A program made the translations under genes and the position numbers. From JBNKVT01 sp050299335 (GTDB lineage: Bacteria > Pseudomonadota > Alphaproteobacteria > Rhodobacterales > Rhodobacteraceae), in NCBI GenBank assembly GCA_050299335.1, contig JBNKVT010000052.1:1-64000 (forward strand): a stretch of 64,000 nucleotides of DNA, in the 5' to 3' direction. The notes beneath the pieces were generated by a model that saw only the letters and a program-made list of their open reading frames with translations, was not told where the DNA came from and made no database searches. Positions 17,392 through 25,212 of the stretch are shown here, one piece after another (position 1 is the stretch's first letter; the number at the start of each line of letters is the position of its first letter).

Positions 17392-18848
17392 CCAAGGTGA
17401 TCAAGGGCGGGACGGTGGTGACGGCGGACCGGAGCTTCAAAGCGGATGTGCTGATCGAGGGCGAGACGATCAGAGAGATCGGGCCGGACCTGACGGGCGA
17501 CGAATATGTCGATGCCGAGGGGGCTTACGTGATCCCCGGAGGGATCGATCCGCATACGCATCTGGAGATGCCGTTCATGGGGACGACGGCTGCCGAGACC
17601 TTCGAGAGCGGCACCTGGGCGGCGGCGGCGGGCGGCACGACGATGCTGATCGACTTCTGCCTGCCGGGGGCGGATGGCAGCATCAAGAACGCGATCAACG
17701 AATGGCACCGTAAGTCGGCGCCGCAGATCTGTTCGGATATCGGCTATCACATGGCGATCACGGGGTGGAACGAGAGTATCTTCGCCGAGATGAAGGACGC
17801 GGTCGAGATGGGCGTCAACTCGTTCAAGCATTTCATGGCCTACAAGGGGGCCCTGATGGTCGAGGATGACGAGATGTTCGCCTCCTTCGCCCGCTGCAAG
17901 GAACTGGGGGCGCTGCCGATGGTCCATGCCGAGAATGGCGATGTGGTGGACCTGTTGCAGAAGAAGATGCTGGAAATGGGGATCACCGGGCCGGAAGGCC
18001 ATGCGCTGTCCCGTCCGCCCGAGGTCGAGGGCGAGGCGGCGAACCGGGCGATCATGATTGCCGATGCGGTGGGCACGCCTTTGTATATCGTGCATGTGTC
18101 CTGCGAGCAGGCGCATGAGGCGATCCGCCGGGCGCGGCAGAAGGGCCATCGGGTCTATGGCGAGCCCCTGGCGCAGTTCCTGACGCTGGATGACAGCGAG
18201 TACCTGTCGAAGGACTGGGACCATGCCGCGCAACGGGTGATGTCGCCGCCGTTTCGGGGCAAGGAGCATCAGGACGGGCTCTGGGCCGGGCTGGCGGCGG
18301 GGTCGCTGCAGGTTGTGGCGACGGATCATGCGGCCTTCACCACCGAGCAAAAGCGGATGGGGCGCGACAATTTCTGCATGATCCCCAATGGCACCGGCGG
18401 GCTGGAGGAGCGGCTGGCGGTGCTCTGGACCTACGGGGTCGAGACCGGGCGGCTGACGCCGGAGGAGTTCGTCGCTGTCACCTCGACGAATATCGCCAAG
18501 ATATTGAATATCTACCCGAAAAAAGGCGCGCTGGTGCCGGGGGCGGATGCGGATATCTGCGTCTGGGACCCGAAGATTTCGAAGACGCTGAGCGCCTCGA
18601 ACCAGAAATCTGTGCTGGACTATTCGGTCTGGGAAGGGATGAAGGTAACGGCGCAGGCCCGCTATACCCTGTCGCGCGGCGACGTGATCTGGGCCTGGGG
18701 CCAGAACTCGCAGCCGCAGCCCGGACGGGGGAAATTCGTGCCGCGCCCGGCGTTTTCTTCGGCGGCGGCGGCGTTGTCGAAGTGGAAGGAGCTGAACTCG
18801 CCGCGCAAGGTCGAACGCGATCCGCTGAACATTCCGGCGGGGGTGTGA
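17388..18848 (+). CDS. hydA: Dihydropyrimidinase / D-hydantoinase
   Basis: 486 residues, full length. A member of the cyclic amidohydrolase family with a binuclear zinc site. GGIDPHTHLEMP gives the first two histidines, FKHFMAYKGAL the carboxylated lysine, MVHAENGD and YIVHVSCEQ two more histidines, and VATDHAAF the metal-binding aspartate. It opens dihydrouracil or dihydrothymine (or hydantoins) to N-carbamoyl acids, the substrates of the M20 hydrolase encoded 2 kb upstream. The start at 17388 overlaps the preceding stop. The NADPH-dependent dihydropyrimidine dehydrogenase (preT/preA) that would feed it is not in this window. Confidence 0.92.
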   Translation: MTKVIKGGTVVTADRSFKADVLIEGETIREIGPDLTGDEYVDAEGAYVIPGGIDPHTHLEMPFMGTTAAETFESGTWAAAAGGTTMLIDFCLPGADGSIKNAINEWHRKSAPQICSDIGYHMAITGWNESIFAEMKDAVEMGVNSFKHFMAYKGALMVEDDEMFASFARCKELGALPMVHAENGDVVDLLQKKMLEMGITGPEGHALSRPPEVEGEAANRAIMIADAVGTPLYIVHVSCEQAHEAIRRARQKGHRVYGEPLAQFLTLDDSEYLSKDWDHAAQRVMSPPFRGKEHQDGLWAGLAAGSLQVVATDHAAFTTEQKRMGRDNFCMIPNGTGGLEERLAVLWTYGVETGRLTPEEFVAVTSTNIAKILNIYPKKGALVPGADADICVWDPKISKTLSASNQKSVLDYSVWEGMKVTAQARYTLSRGDVIWAWGQNSQPQPGRGKFVPRPAFSSAAAALSKWKELNSPRKVERDPLNIPAGV

Positions 18849-18851
18849 CGG

Positions 18852-19229
18852 ATGATCGGACCGCCCTGGATGAACCGCGCATTACCGGCTGTCTTTCTGG
18901 TGATCTGCGCGATTTTCGCCTGGTCGGTGGGCGGGTTTCTCGGCGCATTTCTGGTCTTTCTCGGCTATTGCTGCGGCATCTGGAGCGGGCTGGCGGAGGG
19001 CAAGGGGACAAAGCACGTCGGTGCTGGTCCGGTGCGCGAGCAACCCCGCGACGTGCTGGCGCAACTGACATCCGAGCAACTGGACAGGGTGAACCGGCTA
19101 TTGCAGGCAGGCCGCAACATCGAAGCGATCAAGGAAGTGCGCGGCATGACGGGTGCGGGTCTGAAAGAGGCCAAGGACACGGTCGATCTCCTTCTGGCGG
19201 AGGGCGGGACCGGTGAAAGCCGAAGGTGA
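18852..19229 (+). CDS. Membrane protein with ribosomal L7/L12-like C-terminal domain
   Basis: 125 residues. One or two N-terminal transmembrane segments (about 10-28 and 30-46, GGFLGAFLVFLGYCCG) are followed by a linker and a C-terminal 40 residues (NIEAIKEVRGMTGAGLKEAKDTVD) that read like the bL12 C-terminal fold. Such membrane-tethered L7/L12-like domains occur as uncharacterised proteins in many bacteria. The gene starts 4 nt after hydA and its stop overlaps the GTG of the ABC ATPase (GTGA), so it is an integral part of this operon. Role unknown; binding to another component through the L12-like face is conceivable. Confidence 0.72.
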   Translation: MIGPPWMNRALPAVFLVICAIFAWSVGGFLGAFLVFLGYCCGIWSGLAEGKGTKHVGAGPVREQPRDVLAQLTSEQLDRVNRLLQAGRNIEAIKEVRGMTGAGLKEAKDTVDLLLAEGGTGESRR

Positions 19230-20038
19230 ATGCAAAGGATCCTAGCGACGTGACGAGTGCCTCAAATTCCCCGGTGATTTGCGCCGAAAACCTGTCACTG
19301 ACCTTTCAGACCAATGACGGGCCGGTTCACGCGCTGAAGGATGTCGATCTGGAGATCGGCAGGGGCGAGTTCGTGTCGTTCATCGGGCCGTCGGGCTGCG
19401 GGAAGACGACGTTTCTGCGGGTCATCGCGGACCTCGAAAGGCCGACGGGTGGTGCGATTTCCGTGAACGGGATGAGCCCCGAGGCGGCGCGGAAGGCGCG
19501 GGGCTATGGCTATGTCTTCCAGGCGGCGGGGCTTTATCCCTGGCGGACCATCGGCGGCAATGTGCGGTTGCCGCTTGAGATCATGGGGTATGACAAGGCC
19601 GAGATGACCGAGCGGGTGGCCCGGGTGTTGGACCTGGTGGAGCTGAAGGGGTTCGAGAACAAGTATCCCTGGCAGCTGTCGGGGGGGATGCAGCAGCGCG
19701 CCTCGATCGCACGGGCGCTGGCGTTTGATGCGGACCTCTTGCTGATGGACGAGCCGTTCGGGGCGCTGGACGAGATCGTGCGGGACTATCTGAACGAGGA
19801 ATTGCTGGGGTTGTGGAAGCGGACCGGCAAGACGATCTGTTTCGTCACGCACTCGATTCCGGAGGCGGTGTATCTGTCGACCAGGATCGTGGTGATGAGC
19901 CCGCGGCCCGGGCGGGTGACGGATGTGATCGACAGCACGCTGCCGGCGGAGCGGCCACTGGATATCCGCGACAGCCGCGAATTCATCGAGATCGCGCATC
20001 GGGTGCGCGAGGGATTGCGTGCGGGGCATGAGGCATGA
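19226..20038 (+). CDS. ABC transporter ATPase (SsuB/TauB/ThiZ type)
   Basis: 270 residues. Walker A GPSGCGKTT, Q-loop VFQAAGLYPW, signature LSGGMQQRASIARAL, Walker B LLLMDEPFGALDE and the switch histidine in FVTHSI are all intact. GTG start coupled to the preceding gene. With two permeases and an NMT1/THI5-type binding protein downstream it forms a complete importer of the nitrate/sulfonate/pyrimidine-precursor class. Its position in a RutR-associated operon points to uptake of a pyrimidine, dihydropyrimidine or related ureide. Confidence 0.92.
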   Translation: MNAKDPSDVTSASNSPVICAENLSLTFQTNDGPVHALKDVDLEIGRGEFVSFIGPSGCGKTTFLRVIADLERPTGGAISVNGMSPEAARKARGYGYVFQAAGLYPWRTIGGNVRLPLEIMGYDKAEMTERVARVLDLVELKGFENKYPWQLSGGMQQRASIARALAFDADLLLMDEPFGALDEIVRDYLNEELLGLWKRTGKTICFVTHSIPEAVYLSTRIVVMSPRPGRVTDVIDSTLPAERPLDIRDSREFIEIAHRVREGLRAGHEA

Positions 20039-20055
20039 GCGCGGAGCTGGGGCCA

Positions 20056-20140
20056 GCGGGCGCCCGTGCGTCGAAGACGCACGCCTTGTGTGCCTTGCAC
20101 ACAAGGCCATGGCGGGCTTTGCCCGACATGGGGCGCCCGC
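20056..20140. repeat. 85-nt near-perfect cloverleaf palindrome between ABC genes
   Basis: A 10-bp outer stem (20056-20065 with 20131-20140) encloses three adjoining hairpins: 20066-20082 (7 bp, loop GAA), 20084-20106 (10 bp, loop CTT) and 20108-20130 (10 bp with one mismatch, loop TTT). Only two nucleotides in the junction are unpaired. The fold is symmetric, so both strands can adopt it. It is not a tRNA: loops are three nucleotides and no T-loop or anticodon features are present. It may be an mRNA stabiliser or processing site within the operon, or a REP-like mobile palindrome. Confidence 0.8.
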
Positions 20141-20186
20141 CTCGCGGAGAGCGCCGCTATTTGCCTTCTCTTGCAGAGGGGGCAGT

Positions 20187-21074
20187 GTGAGCATGCGCGG
20201 TTTCGCTTCGTCCCTGATCCCGGTGGCAACCGTTCTGGCGGCCCTGATCGTGGTCTGGTACGTCGCCGCCGTCATCATGAACGCGCCCTTTGTCCGGGAC
20301 CAGGCCGAGCGGGCCGGAGAGACGATCGGCTTTTCACAGCTCGTGTCGGAGACCCTGTCCCAGAAGCGCCCGGTCCTGCCGACACCGCTCCAGGTGGCTG
20401 CCGAACTGGCGGACGGCACCTTCGGCAAGAAGATCACCTCGAACCGCTCGCTGGTCTATCACGGGGCCATCACGCTGCAGTCGACACTGGCGGGGTTCGC
20501 GCTCGGGATCGTGTTCGGGGTCGGGCTGGCGGTTTTCATCGTGCTCAGCCGCTGGGCGGAGCTGACGCTGATGCCCTGGGCGATCATCAGCCAGACGATT
20601 CCGGTGGTGGCCCTGGCGCCGATGATCGTGATCCTGACCAACGCCATGGGGGCAGGCAGCCTGTCGGTGCCGAAGGCGATCATTGCCGCTTACCTGAGTT
20701 TCTTCCCGGTGCTGGTGTCGATGGTCAAGGGATTGCGCAGCCCCGACCGGATGCAGCAGGACCTGCTCCGAACCTACGGGGCCTCGCGGGGGCAGGAATT
20801 CTGGAAGCTCAGGCTGCCGGCCTCGGCCCCCTATTTCTTCGCCTCGCTGAAGATCGCGGTGGCGGCGAGCCTGGTCGGGGCCATCGTCGGGGAACTGCCG
20901 ACCGGGGCGATCAAGGGGCTGGGGGCGCGGATGCTGATCGGGTCGCAATTCGGAGAGCCGATGATCATGTGGTCGGCATTGTTTGCCACCGCGATCCTTG
21001 CCGCCCTGCTGATCAGGGCGGTGACGGGGATCGAGAGGCTGGCGGTGCGCGCCATGGGCGGGGGGCAGGCATGA
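20187..21074 (+). CDS. ABC transporter permease 1
   Basis: 295 residues from GTG 20187 (AGAGGGGG upstream; ATG 20193 equally possible). An upstream frame to 20019 crosses the cloverleaf palindrome and is not coding. BPD_transp_1 fold with about six membrane segments; the EAA-type loop is near DLLRTYGASRGQEFWKLRLPASAP. It carries a longer periplasmic loop before the first core helix (residues about 30-75) than the second permease. It overlaps the second permease by ATGA. Partner of the ATPase at 19226 in the pyrimidine-locus importer. Confidence 0.9.
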   Translation: MSMRGFASSLIPVATVLAALIVVWYVAAVIMNAPFVRDQAERAGETIGFSQLVSETLSQKRPVLPTPLQVAAELADGTFGKKITSNRSLVYHGAITLQSTLAGFALGIVFGVGLAVFIVLSRWAELTLMPWAIISQTIPVVALAPMIVILTNAMGAGSLSVPKAIIAAYLSFFPVLVSMVKGLRSPDRMQQDLLRTYGASRGQEFWKLRLPASAPYFFASLKIAVAASLVGAIVGELPTGAIKGLGARMLIGSQFGEPMIMWSALFATAILAALLIRAVTGIERLAVRAMGGGQA

Positions 21075-21832
21075 GACCGGCGGTGATCCTTGCCCCGGCG
21101 GGTTTCGGGGTGGCGGTGCTGGTGCTATGGGAGATCGTGGTGCGGGCCTTCGATATCCCGGCGGCGATCCTGCCGGCACCAAGTGCGATCTGGGCGGCGA
21201 TTGTGCGGTCGCCGGATATCCTGTGGATCGACTGGGTGCAGACGGTGGTCAAGGGCGCGATGACCGGGCTGGGGATCGGGGTTGCGGCCGGGGTGGCGGC
21301 GGCGCTGGTGATTGACCGGTGGGATTTTTTCCGGCGCGGCTTCCTGCCGGTGGCGAACTTTCTGGCCGCGATGCCGATTGTCGGCGTCGCACCGATCATG
21401 GTGATGTGGTTCGGGTTCGACTGGCACTCGAAGGCGGCGGTGGTCGTCGTCATGGTGTTTTTCCCGATGCTGGTGAACACCTTTGCCGGGCTTGCGGCGA
21501 CCGACAAGATGCAGCGCGACCTGATGCGGACCTACTCGGCCAGCCATGTGCAGACGCTGGTGCATCTGCGGCTGCCGGCGGCGATGCCGTTCGTGTTCAA
21601 CGGGCTGAAGATCGCAACGACGCTGGCGCTGATCGGGGCGATTGTCGCCGACTATTTCGGCTCGCCGACCCGCGGTATGGGGTTCCGGATCTCGACCGAG
21701 GTGGGGCGGCTCGGGATCGACATGGTCTGGGCCGAAATAGCGGTTTCGGCGCTGACGGGCACGGTGCTGTACGCGCTCGTGGCCACGATAGAAAAAGGGG
21801 TGACCTTCTGGCACCCGTCGCAACGCGGATGA
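21071..21832 (+). CDS. ABC transporter permease 2
   Basis: 253 residues, ATG overlapping the preceding stop. Six hydrophobic segments with the coupling loop at DLMRTYSASHVQTLVHLRLPAAMP and a final helix before KGVTFWHPSQRG. Typical of SsuC/TauC-like inner-membrane permeases. It differs from permease 1 mainly in the N-terminal third, so the transporter is a heterodimer. Followed 24 nt later by the binding protein gene. Confidence 0.9.
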   Translation: MRPAVILAPAGFGVAVLVLWEIVVRAFDIPAAILPAPSAIWAAIVRSPDILWIDWVQTVVKGAMTGLGIGVAAGVAAALVIDRWDFFRRGFLPVANFLAAMPIVGVAPIMVMWFGFDWHSKAAVVVVMVFFPMLVNTFAGLAATDKMQRDLMRTYSASHVQTLVHLRLPAAMPFVFNGLKIATTLALIGAIVADYFGSPTRGMGFRISTEVGRLGIDMVWAEIAVSALTGTVLYALVATIEKGVTFWHPSQRG

Positions 21833-21856
21833 ACCCGCATCAACAGGAGAGAGAAG

Positions 21857-22837
21857 ATGAGAAAACTGGCAACAAGCACGATCGCGCTGATGGCAATGAC
21901 CGGTTCAGCCTTTGCTGCTGACGATCTGACCCTGCAGCTGAAATGGGTCACCCAGGCGCAGTTCGCGGGCTACTACGTGGCGCTGGAGAACGGCTATTAC
22001 GACGAAGAGGACCTCAACGTCACCATCAAGCCGGGCGGGCCGGATATCGCGCCGACCCAGGTGATCGCCGGGGGCGGGGCGGATGTGACGGTGGAATGGA
22101 TGCCGGCCGCCCTGGCGGCCCGTGAGAAGGGCCTGCCGCTGGTCAATATCGCGCAGCCGTTCAAGTCCTCGGGGATGATGCTGACCTGTCTGAAGGAGTC
22201 CGGTGTGGCCAGTCCGGATGATTTTCCCGGCAAGACGCTGGGGGTCTGGTTCTTCGGCAACGAATATCCGTTCCTGAGCTGGATGAGCCATCTCGGCATC
22301 TCGACCGAGGGCGGGGCAGACGGGGTCGAGGTGCTGAAACAGGGGTTCAATGTCGATCCGCTGCTGCAGAAACAGGCAGCCTGCATCTCGACCATGACCT
22401 ATAACGAATACTGGCAGGTGATCGATGCCGGGATCAGCCCGGACGATCTCGTGACCTTCAAGTATGAGGATCAGGGGGTGGCGACGCTGGAGGACGGGCT
22501 TTATGTGCTGGAAGACAAGCTTGACGATCCGGCGGAGGTCGACAAGCTGGTGCGCTTTGTCCGCGCCTCGATGAAGGGGTGGAAATGGGCCGAAGAGAAC
22601 CCGGATGCCGCCGCCGATATCGTGCTGGAATATGACGAGACCGGGGCCCAGACCGAAGAGCATCAGCGCCGGATGATGGGCGAGATCGCCAAGCTGACGG
22701 CGGGCTCGAACGGGGCGCTGGACGCGGCGGATTACCAGCGAACCGTGGACAGTCTGCTGTCGGGCGGCTCGGACCCGGTGATCACCAAGGCACCGGAAGG
22801 CGCCTGGACCCATGCGATCACCGATGAGGCGCTCTGA
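21857..22837 (+). CDS. NMT1/THI5-like periplasmic binding protein
   Basis: 326 residues with a signal peptide (about 1-21, ending SAFAADD) and an AGGAGA box before the ATG. The mature start LTLQLKWVTQAQFAGYYVALENGYYDEE is the hallmark of the NMT1/THI5 family, whose members bind pyrimidine precursors, hydroxymethylpyrimidine analogues or sulfonates. As the last gene of the RutR-linked operon it probably delivers a pyrimidine or its breakdown product to the ABC importer. The operon ends at the terminator at 22862. Confidence 0.9.
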   Translation: MRKLATSTIALMAMTGSAFAADDLTLQLKWVTQAQFAGYYVALENGYYDEEDLNVTIKPGGPDIAPTQVIAGGGADVTVEWMPAALAAREKGLPLVNIAQPFKSSGMMLTCLKESGVASPDDFPGKTLGVWFFGNEYPFLSWMSHLGISTEGGADGVEVLKQGFNVDPLLQKQAACISTMTYNEYWQVIDAGISPDDLVTFKYEDQGVATLEDGLYVLEDKLDDPAEVDKLVRFVRASMKGWKWAEENPDAAADIVLEYDETGAQTEEHQRRMMGEIAKLTAGSNGALDAADYQRTVDSLLSGGSDPVITKAPEGAWTHAITDEAL

Positions 22838-22861
22838 GCCCTTTGCCTGTTGAAACGCAAG

Positions 22862-22894
22862 GCCTGTCCCTTTCGGGGGGCAGGCTTTTTCTTT
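22862..22894 (+). terminator. Rho-independent terminator of the pyrimidine operon
   Basis: A 9-bp stem (22862-22870 with 22877-22885, one G-U pair, loop of six) is followed by TTTTTCTTT. It lies 25 nt after the binding protein stop. Confidence 0.85.
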
Positions 22895-22986
22895 GACGAC
22901 AGGCACGGGATTGACCGGAATCAAGGTGCCCGGCGCGGATAGGGGGTAATCTCGATACAAAATCAGCCAGACTATAGGAGGATCGC

Positions 22987-23403
22987 ATGGTTGAATCGTC
23001 GCATACCGCCGGTCGTTGGCCGTCGCTTTATGAACCCTTCCGCAATTTCGGCCAGAGGATCGCCGACTGGATTGCCCCACGCTCGGAGGCTTCGGGGGAA
23101 GCGAACGTCTATGAAATCACCATCGAATTGCCGGGGGTGAAGCCCGAGGATGTCGATGTCTCGGTGCACCAGAACCTGCTGAGGGTGAAGGGCGAGAAAC
23201 GGTCGGAGAAGGCGGAGAAGGGCAAGGATTTCTTCTTTTCCGAGCGCGAATACGGCTCGTTCGAACGCTCGTTCCGGTTGCCGGCGGATGCCGATGCCGG
23301 AAAGATCGACGCGACCTTTGTCGACGGGGTGCTGACCCTGAAGGTGGCGCGGATGGTCGAGAAGGAGCCGGAAGCGAAGAAGGTCGAGATACGACGTGGG
23401 TGA
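22987..23403 (+). CDS. Hsp20/alpha-crystallin small heat-shock protein
   Basis: 138 residues; an AGGAGG box precedes the ATG. The alpha-crystallin domain runs from about residue 35 (YEITIELPGVKPEDVDVSV) to about 125, with the GVLTLKV motif near the end. The short C-terminal tail lacks a clear IXI motif. The protein is a holdase chaperone that binds unfolding proteins. A GC-rich hairpin follows at 23414-23438. Confidence 0.92.
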   Translation: MVESSHTAGRWPSLYEPFRNFGQRIADWIAPRSEASGEANVYEITIELPGVKPEDVDVSVHQNLLRVKGEKRSEKAEKGKDFFFSEREYGSFERSFRLPADADAGKIDATFVDGVLTLKVARMVEKEPEAKKVEIRRG

Positions 23404-23413
23404 GCCGCGCCCG

Positions 23414-23438
23414 GAGGACCGTCTGGGGGACGGTCCTC
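23414..23438 (+). terminator. GC-rich hairpin after hsp20, possible weak terminator
   Basis: Perfect 10-bp stem (23414-23423 with 23429-23438, loop TGGGG) 10 nt after the stop codon, but no T-run follows. It may protect the 3' end or be Rho-assisted. The rest of the gap to 23673 is GC-rich and shows no gene. Confidence 0.45.
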
Positions 23439-23673
23439 AGCGGCGAACGCGCGCGCACGCCTGCGAGCGCCGAGGCAGAAGCGCCCGGAGGCGTGTGCGG
23501 CGGAGGGGTCTTGGCGGCGCGCGTCAGTGACCCGTTGAGGAAGGATTTCTCCCCGCTGACGCGGGGCGACACGCGGGGCGTTCGTCGCCATATTTGCTCG
23601 GATCAATGGCGCAAACAATGGCGACCCCCCGGAGTATTTGACCGAAGAAGAAGGACAGGGGACGGGGAGGAGA

Positions 23674-24447
23674 TCAGCGTTCGCGGAATGGGTCTTTTTC
23701 GTAGCTGACCTCGGCCAGATAGAGCCCCTGCGGCGGGCAGACCGGGCCGCAGGCGCTGCGGTCGCGGGCTTCGAGGGCGGTGCGGACCCGGTCGGGGGGC
23801 CAGGCGCCGGCGCCGACGCGTTCGAGCGTGCCGACGAAGCTGCGGACCTGGTTGTGCAGGAAGGAACGGGCGCGGATCTCGAAACGGTATTCGGTGCCGT
23901 CGGGGCGGGGGATTTCTGTGATGTCGAGCGCGTCGAGGGTCTTCAGAGGGGATTTCGCCTGGCAGATCGAGGAGCGGAAGGTGGTGAAGTCGTGGCGGCC
24001 GATCAGATGGGCGGCGGCCTCACGCATCGGCGCGGCTTTGAGCGGATGGCGGATGTGCCAGTAGAGGCCCTTTTCGAGGGTCAGGGGGGCGCGGCGGCAA
24101 AGCAGGCGGAAGACGTAGCGGCGTGTGGTGGCCGAGAAACGGGCATGGAAGTCGTCAGGAACGCGGGCGGCGACGAGGATGGCGACGGGCAGGGGGCGGA
24201 GATGGGCGTTCAGCGCCTCGGACAGCCGGAACGGGTCCCAGTCCCGGGCGAGATCGACATGGGCGACCTGGCCGGTGGCGTGAACCCCTGCATCGGTGCG
24301 GCCGGCCCCGGTGAGGCCGGGATGATCGGGTTCCAGATGGCGCAGCGCGTCCTCGACCGCACCCTGGACGGTCGGCAGGTCGTCCTGACGCTGCCAGCCG
24401 GAGAAGGGGCCGCCGTGGTATTCGACGAGGAAGGCGTAGCGGGGCAT
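23674..24447 (-). CDS. truA: tRNA pseudouridine(38-40) synthase
   Basis: 257 residues, standard length. TruA converts uridines 38-40 of the tRNA anticodon arm to pseudouridine. The catalytic aspartate is in GAGRTDAGVHATGQV, the N-terminus YAFLVEYHGGPFSGWQRQ is diagnostic, and SFLHNQVRSFVG forms the C-terminal core. It begins 12 nt downstream of the ClpP-like gene and is probably co-transcribed with it. Confidence 0.96.
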   Translation of the reverse strand: MPRYAFLVEYHGGPFSGWQRQDDLPTVQGAVEDALRHLEPDHPGLTGAGRTDAGVHATGQVAHVDLARDWDPFRLSEALNAHLRPLPVAILVAARVPDDFHARFSATTRRYVFRLLCRRAPLTLEKGLYWHIRHPLKAAPMREAAAHLIGRHDFTTFRSSICQAKSPLKTLDALDITEIPRPDGTEYRFEIRARSFLHNQVRSFVGTLERVGAGAWPPDRVRTALEARDRSACGPVCPPQGLYLAEVSYEKDPFRER

Positions 24448-24459
24448 CGGCCCGGCGGG

Positions 24460-25038
24460 TCAGCCGAGCTCGGAGGACGAGCGGATGACCTTGCCGAGGA
24501 TGCCGTATTCCAGCGCCTCGTCGGTGTTCAGCCAGTGGTCGCGGTCGATGTCGTTGCGCACCTTCTCGATCGGCTGGCCGGTGGCCTTGGCGATCACCTG
24601 GGCGAGGCGTTCGCGCATCTTCTCGATCTGGGCCGCCTGGATCGAGATGTCGGTGACCTTGCCGCCGACCCCGCCCGAGGGCTGGTGAATGAGGAAACGG
24701 GTGTTGGGCAGGCACAGGCGATCTTCCTTGGGTACGGCGAGGAAGATATGGGTGCCGGCACTTGCCACCCAGCCGGTGCCGACGATTCGCACGCGCGGGG
24801 TGATGAACTGGATCATGTCGTGGATCGTGTCGCCGGATTCGACATGGCCACCCTGCGAATTCAGGAACAGCGTGATCGGATCGTCGCCATCGGCGGCCAG
24901 CGCCAGCAACTGGGCGACGACCCGGCGGGCCATCTTCTGGTCGATCTCCTCGCAGATGACAATCTGGCGCGCCTTCATCAGCTTGTCGGCCATCGGGTCG
25001 CGCGAAGTGTCCTGCTTGTCCTTGTCGTCGTCGCTCAT
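24460..25038 (-). CDS. ClpP-family serine protease, divergent paralogue
   Basis: 192 residues; start set by AGGAGAC 9 nt before the ATG at 25038. S14 fold with probable triad Ser in VASAGTHIFLA, His in FLIHQPSGG and Asp in DIDRDHWLNTDEALEYG. The usual ClpP context around the serine (GQAASMGA) is replaced by GWVASAGT and there is no typical N-terminal propeptide region; instead the protein opens with a charged tail (SDDDKDKQD). It is therefore a divergent ClpP rather than the housekeeping subunit. Upstream of truA on the same strand and divergent from ycjX. Confidence 0.85.
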   Translation of the reverse strand: MSDDDKDKQDTSRDPMADKLMKARQIVICEEIDQKMARRVVAQLLALAADGDDPITLFLNSQGGHVESGDTIHDMIQFITPRVRIVGTGWVASAGTHIFLAVPKEDRLCLPNTRFLIHQPSGGVGGKVTDISIQAAQIEKMRERLAQVIAKATGQPIEKVRNDIDRDHWLNTDEALEYGILGKVIRSSSELG

Positions 25039-25212
25039 CGGGCCGTCTCCTGCGGGCGGTTGTTGGGGGGCGGCAATCGCGCCTTGTCCGCACCATGTAA
25101 TGCGCGGCAACCGGGATGCAACGGCTAATTGATTTCATTGAGGTTAAAGCGGCGCTATCTGTTCATCCCCGGGACCGGCTCCTATATCAGGGACAAGCCG
25201 GAACGAGGATCA

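Noticed and set aside
20056..20140. tRNA-like cloverleaf
   Set aside because: All loops are triloops, no T-loop, no CCA-compatible acceptor, no anticodon arm.
20066..20186. N-terminal extensions of the permease frames through the 20056-20140 palindrome
   Set aside because: Sequence is the palindromic structure itself; permease homology begins at 20187/20193 and 21071.
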